Shown here piece by piece: positions 57,365 to 64,000 of a DNA stretch of 64,000 nucleotides. The notes under the pieces are model-generated. The model had not been told where the DNA came from, did no database searches, and saw nothing but the letters and a program-made list of their open reading frames with translations. A program made the position numbers and the translations under genes. The DNA is taken from positions 496,001 to 560,000 of the forward strand of contig NC_087071.1 of the NCBI RefSeq assembly GCF_963678635.1. The letters are read 5' to 3'. How positions within the stretch are numbered: the first letter of the stretch is position 1; every line of letters starts with the position of its first letter. This DNA comes from Symsagittifera roscoffensis. Taxonomy: Eukaryota; Xenacoelomorpha; Acoela; Convolutidae.

Positions 57365-57564
57365 NNNNNNNNNNNNNNNNNNNNNNNNNNNNNNNNNNNN
57401 NNNNNNNNNNNNNNNNNNNNNNNNNNNNNNNNNNNNNNNNNNNNNNNNNNNNNNNNNNNNNNNNNNNNNNNNNNNNNNNNNNNNNNNNNNNNNNNNNNNN
57501 NNNNNNNNNNNNNNNNNNNNNNNNNNNNNNNNNNNNNNNNNNNNNNNNNNNNNNNNNNNNNNNN
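57365..57564. other. Assembly gap, 200 N
   Basis: Exactly 200 N, a conventional scaffold gap size, so the true length is unknown. It cuts the decayed Ty3/gypsy element on its right. Confidence 0.98.
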
Positions 57565-57919
57565 TCAGAGGCACCCGTCCTTAACATGAAGGTTGTAAGA
57601 TTCTCTCCCAGATAGGCCCCCATCACCCTGACTTTCTCCACAAATTTCGGCTCATTTGCCAGCAGCATGATCCTGATCGCCTCGAGTTGTGGGTTCGCCT
57701 GTTAATTGGCCTCCACGATTATCAAGCTAAATATTTTCGGCAGATAGTTTGACTTCTTTGCAAACTTGCAATCACAAGGGTTAACGCTCATAATCATGTT
57801 GTTGGGGAACAAGGACGGGTATATTTCTCATTTTAAGGTGAGTAACAAGGATTTTTTTACTCACCATCAATTTCGATGCTCTGTTTGGAATGTCCGGTAA
57901 TTTGTAGCTAATAGACCTC

Positions 57920-58385
57920 TTTATTGAGCCTATTTTGCCACCAAAAAACGTACTCTAATATCTGCTAACGCTATGTGCTTCCCCTACCGGATGTCAAGAG
58001 AGATACTCCGCGATACCCAGTTTTAACCCCATCGTATGATCGATAACGAAATGAATAATCCGATCTATCCACAGGGTTGAACGCCTAAACCTTGTTTCGT
58101 TCTTCTCATTATTTCCATTTAATAAGGTTAGACGCGCCCCACACACAAATGCTAACTTTTCTGATTCGTTCGTTGAATGTTTCGGTTCCGCCGCATTTAG
58201 GAATCGGCACGAGAACGAAACTGGACGCCAACCTTCGGACCTAGTTGCTCAAATACTGCTTCCAATCAATTATGACAGACGTCACAGACGTAACGGATGT
58301 CATTTTGCTAGTCGGAAAGCTTCAAATCGACACTATTGAGCTCCGCGAATGCCGCCTCACATTCTGGTGAATATGCAGAATCATT
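57920..58385 (-). pseudogene. Ty3/gypsy RNase H fragment and linker
   Basis: In minus-strand frames: PECEAAFAELN (entry to RNase H), then FLNAAEPKHSTNESEKLAFV (the ASR..STNE.E.LA block), then RRSTLWIDRIIHFVIDHT and GLKLGIAEYLS followed by TGA HPVGEAHSVSRY. These follow the order of Ty3/gypsy RNase H up to the DYLSR-type end. At least two stops and one frameshift. The TGA replaces the arginine expected after YLS. Confidence 0.72.
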
Positions 58386-58392
58386 TTTTTAG

Positions 58393-58764
58393 TTAGTAGC
58401 GATCGTAATGGCGCTGAGGTTTCTCAGCCAGCGCGAGCTGCAACCTATGGACTAAAGCCGATTGGTTCCGTTTTTTGCATACTGGCTTCGCAAAGCTGCA
58501 AGTGGAAATTTTCAGTACCAAGTATTCAAAGCCTAATTTCTCTAAATTTTTTTCGACCATGGGGATGTGCCCGACTATGGACTTTTTTGAACGGAACAGC
58601 TTGTCGTCTACAATTGCGAGAGCGTGCGGGAACTCACTAGTAAGGGAATCCATTACTCTGTGGAATATATTGTGGTTAGGCGGTAGTGTCCCGTCTAAAT
58701 CGATATGCGCCGGTGGACTTTTTACCAACCATGGAGAAGTTACAGCGGTTACTAGTTTCCACAC
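58393..58764 (-). pseudogene. Ty3/gypsy reverse transcriptase fragment
   Basis: A 123-codon open segment. It reads IFHRVMDSL, then FPHALAIVDDKLFRSKK with the catalytic box as IVDD at residues 51-54 instead of YVDD/YLDD, then HIPMVEKNLEKLGF and a STCSFAK block. These are the palm motifs D and E order of Ty3/gypsy RTs. The earlier RT motifs and the expected LPFG (here TLPPN) are degraded, and after CSFAKPV the family sequence is lost by frameshift. Not functional. Confidence 0.78.
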
Positions 58765-59459
58765 CTAACTGTATTTGCCCATATGCTCATGAAAGATCCA
58801 AAGTCGTAATAAAAATTCTTTGCCGCTTTCTTCCCGCTGATCGTTTGTCCGATTTTATAAGTTAGTTCTTCGATAATTGGCATTTGTTACTTAATTTTTT
58901 CGCACCTGTTCGTTCTTTTTCTGCTACTCGTAAGCTAGTTTAAATGATCAGTCTTTTTTACTTTGATTACGATACAAAGTAGTTATCTAAACATTCGTAA
59001 AGCTTTTTGATATGGCTCTGCATTAAGAGCTTAGCGATTTCCTTATTGACTTTTTTTGCAGCGTAACAGGTAAAAAACTCCCATTTTGTTGTTCCAGTAC
59101 ACAATCGCTGCTCGAAGGGTACCTTTTGGCTCCTCGATCGTAGAATTGGATATGAGCGAGCCGCTAACTATCCAGTTTTGCATTAACCTACTGTTAATTT
59201 TAAGCTGTAACTTTGCACCTGCGACCTTCAGCTTTTATTCCTCATTCTGTTTTCAATTTGACGTCACCACGTTATCATTACAGCTATATGACTTTTATCC
59301 ATGGGCTTGCGATTGCTGGTTTTTGACCGTCCTCACAATTGATGGTCCTCACATCTGTTGGGCTTGCGATTGTTGAATATTGACCGTCCCCGTAATTCCG
59401 TCCTCCCAGTGCGTTAATCCGAACCGCCCCCGGTTTCTACCGCGATTCCCCAGTTTGTT

Positions 59460-59500
59460 TGTTCGAAGTAACCCGGCTTCTTGCAATAGTTACAAGCAGC
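59460..59500 (-). pseudogene. Gag zinc-knuckle remnant of the Ty3/gypsy element
   Basis: Minus-strand CNYCKKPGYFEQTNW matches a retroviral-type C-X2-C-X4-H-X4-C knuckle in its first half, with Tyr in place of His and Trp in place of the last Cys. Confidence 0.55.
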
Positions 59501-60509
59501 GTTTATGGCCGGCATTTTGCGATGTGATTTGTCCTAAACTTGCTTTGATGGTAATCAAAACAACGTCGATCCGCGCCATCACTAGTGTTCCCTCTGAATG
59601 ATCCTCGGCTGCCCCGTTAGAATGGCCGTCTGTAACCCTCAGGTAGCACATATAGGCTCTAATTTGATTTGTAGTGCCCTCGCCGGCGCTGTCGTTGTTC
59701 AGCCTCCAGTACTTTTTAAAAATTTGCGGACTTATTTCCCCAATATTATGAAAGCGCGACGTTGTATACCTCGTTCTGACAGCGCATTCCGTTTGTGAAT
59801 ACGTCCCTAAGAATTCGCCTCTCCAGTGTCCACAGACTGTACCGCACCGCCAACCCGCTCAGTACTGAGTGAAATCGCTCCAAGGTTCACCCCCCTGAAT
59901 GTTTTCGCGAAAGTAGCAGGTAGATTTCGAACGATTCGCTTACTTCCTCTTTAAAGATTTTTCAATTTCATCCAAAAATCTAGTTTATCGGATCTTGGCC
60001 ATATCTAGGTGGGGTTTTCCTTTTGTGCAGCTGGCCTTGTCCACGTGCACAAATCAAATTTAAAATTTAGCGTCTGCTCCGCCACGACGCGGTTTTTTCC
60101 CAACACGTCCGTTGCTAGCGCCGTGATTTGCGCTGATGATAGTTACTTATCGAAATGAAACGACGTCGGAATTAAGCCGTGTTTCACGATAACACCCGAA
60201 TCAAGCGGTTTCATCCAGTGTTCCGATACCATTGGAATTGTGACATATTTGCTTGGTCAAAAGGCCGTTATCCCCCAACGGATTTTTTCCTTCCCCGAGG
60301 CTATTTCCTGTTGGCTGCACCATAAGAAATTTGACGTCCGATCAGGCGAGTTCAACATTTTCCAAATACCTTAGTGTCTGTGTTTTAATACCAAATCTAA
60401 ATCACTGATTTGTCACCATCGGACATTCAGCACCAGAAAAAAAGTTCAACACCAAGAATTGAATTCAATAACTAAAAACTATTCAAATATGATACTCACC
60501 TCAGGAAAT

Positions 60510-60884
60510 CAACCCCGTGTCGGCCCAAAGAGTTGTTTGTACAATATTTACATCCATTGCACTATTTTTAAATACCAATTTTTTTACATCCTTTGCACTA
60601 TTTTTAGATATCAATTTTGGGCTAACACCTTAAAATTGTTTCTTATGACGCCTTTGGCCCAAAAATAATAATTTTGAGCAGAAGCGCGCGCGGTAAAAAC
60701 ATAGTTTTCGTATTTTTTCAAACCTTTGCTTGCGGTGCAGAATAATTGGCCCAAATAAAGTCTTTCTGTTGCTTATTGCTTTGGAGCGCTCGGAAGTCAA
60801 ATTTTTTGATCAAAAAAAAGGTTGACGTAACTTTTGAAAGTTTGTTGAAAATCCCCCTATGAGAAAATCCTAGATCCGCTCCTG
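60510..60884. mobile_element. Small dispersed repeat, family C, copy 4 (left end lost)
   Basis: Ends GAGAAAATCCTAGATCCGCTCCTG, matching the right end of copy 2. Contains CGGCCCAAAGAGTTGTTTG and CCATTGCACTATTTTTA parallel to the left half of the other copies, with a short internal duplication of the CATC(C/T)..GCACTATTTTTA block. Confidence 0.5.
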
Positions 60885-61593
60885 TTATGTCTAAATGGTT
60901 TTAATTAAAGGAGAAGCGTTTCATATTAGAGGGGCTGACTTGCATGCAAGAAGAAGAACTTATCAAATAACTCCAAACGTGGAGTTTGCAAAAAAATTGT
61001 TTGTCATACATAAAATTGGATTTCAAGCATTTTTACACATGACCAAAAAAATTCCAAAATCGCAGGAAGTTTTTTGCAATTTTACTTCTATTCTCAATCA
61101 AAATACTTTCAAAGAAACAAGAATTTGTCTGCGAAAATGTAATTTTTTCTCACAAATCAGCAAAAATTACAAGGATGAATTTCTTGTGATTTTGTATATA
61201 TTCCGGTGCTCCGAATTTTTTTTATGGAACTGTTTGCCTTATCATAGTAAGTTGAGCTTTCTGTGATACTTGCAAAACAACAATTTAGCCTGCCAAAGGA
61301 AAATTTTTCCCAGTAACAAACAAACTAGGTTTTTTCATTAAAAAATAAGTTCAACTTTTTGAAAGTTCCTGTGACTGAATTCTTCTTCATCTAAAATTCT
61401 ATATTTGATTGATTTTTTGAAAGCGTGAAACACCACATGTATATACAAAAAATCAAACACTTAAGTACCAAATCAGCTAAAATCATTATAAAACTTAAAA
61501 CTTAATTAGAACAGAACAATAGAACAACAGTTTGCACCAGAACGCGGAATAATTAGCTTTCAAGTCACAAATGAGCCACAACAATGCTACTTA
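60885..61593. other. AT-rich DNA with one 123-codon open frame of unclear status
   Basis: The + frame at 60895-61266 begins with ATG but has no recognisable domain and its composition equals that of the flanks. I leave it uncalled. Confidence 0.35.
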
Positions 61594-62459
61594 CTCGGGT
61601 TGACGTCCATAGAAGAAAAATGCTTATCACAGTTTCATATAAGATGTCTATGGAAAAAATGCTTATCATAAAAAAATTCATACAAAATTAAGAATTGTTT
61701 TGAAAATTTTGTAAAGAACATTTTTGGTCTATTTGACTCTTTCGAAGCTTTCCGGTCATTAAAAGAGATATTTAAATTTTTCGATAAAAAATGCTTGTCA
61801 TACATTTTTCATGCATGATTTTTATAAGAAAATCATTTTGTCATGGAAAAAATAAAGTTTTCATTATCTCTAAAAAGCGTGGCTGGGTAACTTTAAAAAT
61901 ATTCAAATAATTATATCTAGGATGCATGCAAAATTTGATTTTTCGTGTTTATAACGTAGTCTAGGAAGACCTTTTACCCAAAAATTCCAAAAATCACAAA
62001 ATAGGGTTTTTGTTGTAAACACGATTACAATTTTTTTGTTTCATTTGCTAAGATAAAGGTAGTTTGTAAAACAAAACAGGCTTTTTTCTCAACCACCAAA
62101 ATTTTCAAAGCAAAAGTTATCTATCCATATACAAAAAGTTACAATTTTGGTTAATAATTCCTTGTGAAAATGTTCAAAAAAACCTAAATGTCTGAAATCA
62201 CCAAATACAGTCTATCTGCGTGGTAACTGCCAGTTACACTCTGGGTTTACTTATGACAAAAATCCGCTGTTAGTGTTACGGATGAAACACAAAGTTTCAA
62301 AACAATATTTTTTTGTATGTTCATAGTATGGAAAAAACTTCCTTCTTTGCTGTTTTCATACACTTACTATTACTCTATGAAATTATATGAAAGAGGAAGT
62401 ATTATAAGCATTTTTTTCATATATGAAATTGATATAACAAGCATCATTTTCAACCCGGG
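61594..62459. mobile_element. TIR family B, copy 4
   Basis: 866 bp from CTCGGGTTGACGTCCATAG to the inverted end CCCGGGTTGAAAATGATGC, flanked by TA on both sides (61592-61593 and 62460-62461). Contains ATAACGTAGTCTAGGAAGAC (core), AATGCTTATCAT..TTCATA blocks and GCATGCAAAATTTGATTTTT shared with 46350. Confidence 0.72.
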
Positions 62460-64000
62460 TAATTTAGCAAAAAATCAGAATTATCCTAATCATCTTTTCT
62501 CGTCTCAAGAGATCAATAGGAGTACTTGTAAAGCAAGATGTTTGAAAAAAAATTCAAAGTCAGATAAAAAGTTGAAAAAAAACATCACAATCAGATGAAA
62601 AGGTTTAAAAAAATGATATAATGGTTGATCAATGATTGAAAAAGAAAGCATTAACACATCAGAATTAATATTGAACAGAGTTTGTGACACTCAACCCGCA
62701 CAATCTCATTTCATAACTGAACCATATGCGTTTTCTTGGGTTTTCATTGATATTGGGGCTAGCGTGCCAAGGGGGTCGACAAAGTTCTCTTAAATTTTTC
62801 GAAACCCCCTTCGATGAAATGCTGCACACGTCACTGTATGTTTGAATTAAACTTGCTTCATAATTTCTTTTCAGAGTCGCTTACCTGATCAACACTATGC
62901 TGCCAATAGAGGATATATCACGACAGCTTCAGTAATCAAGGGGGCTTAGAGGGGTCTATAGAATGAGAACCTGAAAAGAGAGAGATTTGTCGCATCCATT
63001 TTAAACTATATTTTGCGCTTGTGATTTCTGATTGTTGTTGTTATTGTTCGGTTGTTTTGTTGTTCTGTGCTAATGGGGGCGTGTTGCAGTTAGACAGTGG
63101 AGAGCAAATAAAAGAGGACTGATCAAATATTCATGGCTGCCAATTTTTATGGGCGTGAACTCTTTCATCTACTCTCTTAAATTCTCCCCTGTTATCTTGT
63201 TCCCATTGTCATCACCAGTAGCTTCACAATACCACCAGAGCCACTGAGGCAACTGAGAAGTCCACAATTAGAACCATTCTTATTTATTCCGATATTCGCT
63301 CATGGTTTGTAAGGTAGATCGAATCGGGAGTCGCTCGTAGTTGAAAAAAGGATCGTTTCAATTGTTTCAGTTTGCTGATCAGTTTCGAAATAATAACAGT
63401 CATCAATTCAATGGCCAAACTTTTCGGAATATTCAAACGAAAAGATATAATGCAAACAACGTAATGAAGTTAGATCTTCAATATACACACTATAAATTGC
63501 ACTAGTCGCGCGTAATTTCAGCAGCATTTATTGACAGCAAACACAAAAGTTCGCAGTCAAAAACTTGTCTTTTTGAGGTCAGAAAAGGTGAGAATTGATT
63601 GGTAATACGATTTTTGAACTCTTTTCACGTAAAAATTATATTTAAAAACTAAATGATTTGGGCCAAGTTGGCCTCGAAACCGCGCTATAGGGCATTTTAT
63701 AAAGTTAATTCGAACATTTATGCAGTTGCGTTAGCCTATCGGCCAACGCAGCTTGTATGTCTTTAAATTACTGCTTTTAATATTCAAGCATACACTCGTA
63801 TCTCAATCACAAACATCCTCGGGCATCCAAAGAAGAAAAAACCTGAGCGAGCTTTACAATAAGAAGACTTAATTCTCCTGTGGTGGTTTTTATTATAGAG
63901 GAGCGGGCGATCGCACCTTTGCTCTATTTTCGGTTTAAGATACGGACTAGGGAGTAGTACGCACGGGAGCTACTTTACTCGACAGTTCAAACAAGACATT
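62460..64000. other. Intergenic DNA to the window end
   Basis: No supported gene. Less AT-rich around 62880-63260. Includes the tRNA-like segment at 63700-63750. Confidence 0.45.
63704..63750 (-). other. tRNA-derived SINE-like head (A and B boxes)
   Basis: Minus strand: TTGGCCGATAGGCTAACGC (A box, 63728-63746), then about 11 bases, then TGTTCGAATTAA (B box, 63706-63717). The A-to-B start spacing of about 30 bases is typical of tRNA genes and SINEs, but no clover-leaf with proper acceptor and anticodon arms can be drawn, so a functional tRNA is unlikely. Confidence 0.3.

Larger units (their letters stand above)
57565..60400 (-). mobile_element. Decayed Ty3/gypsy-type retrotransposon, gag to RNase H
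   Basis: On the minus strand family motifs appear in the right order but in shifting frames with stops. A Gag-like LRDVFTNG block lies near 59790-59810. A zinc-knuckle remnant CNYCKKPG lies near 59470-59494, with its His replaced by Tyr and its final Cys lost. RT follows at 58393-58764 and RNase H at about 57920-58385. The segment at 57565-57790 is protein-like (SVNPCDCKFAKKSNYLPKI, then ANPQLEAIRIMLLANEPKF) with one TAA, but I could not place it. No LTRs seen; the gap removes one side. Base composition is richer in G+C than the flanks. Confidence 0.75.

Noticed and set aside
57238-57668. ORFs spanning the N gap
   Set aside because: The frame is filled with undetermined bases, so continuity is an assumption.

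Overview
The window is AT-rich DNA that reads as an invertebrate animal genome. The main evidence is a BEL/Pao LTR retrotransposon (a superfamily known only from animals), together with a decayed Ty3/gypsy element, long satellite arrays and several families of small foldback elements. I found no operons, ribosome binding sites or other prokaryotic organisation. The species cannot be named from the sequence. A 200-N scaffold gap lies at 57365-57564.

Layout. 293-5681: minus-strand BEL/Pao element with 186-bp LTRs and a 5-bp target duplication. It has Gag, protease and RT but has lost RNase H and most of integrase. 6033-6381: small dispersed repeat (family C). 8337-21172: satellite of about 113 copies of a 113-bp unit. 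21091-21246: putative minus-strand host exon of 52 codons that runs straight into the satellite. A second candidate exon on the same strand lies at 23557-23796. 26346-27072: element packed with AGATCT palindromes. 33712-37320: near-perfect 107-bp satellite. 38099-39043, 41885-42826 and 53054-53294: copies of a terminal-inverted-repeat family filled with GATTATAATC palindromes (family A). 39627-40775: a hairpin next to unrecognised, frameshifted coding sequence. 43205-43640: long imperfect palindrome. 45814-46929, 50896-51781, 61594-62459 and part of 23063-23465: a second TIR family beginning CYCGGG (family B). 57565-60400: decayed Ty3/gypsy gag-pol.

The most interesting observation is that the 113-bp satellite appears to have arisen from an exon/intron boundary. 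On the minus strand every unit carries about 28 codons matching the 3' part of the exon at 21091-21246, followed by the same 5' splice-site sequence (GTAAGT or GTTAGT) and about 25 bases of intron. The array would then lie in, or at the start of, the following intron of a host gene. That gene's family I do not recognise.

Confident host genes are few. Exon candidates rest on open frame, local composition and splice-site consensus only, and they need transcripts or homologues.
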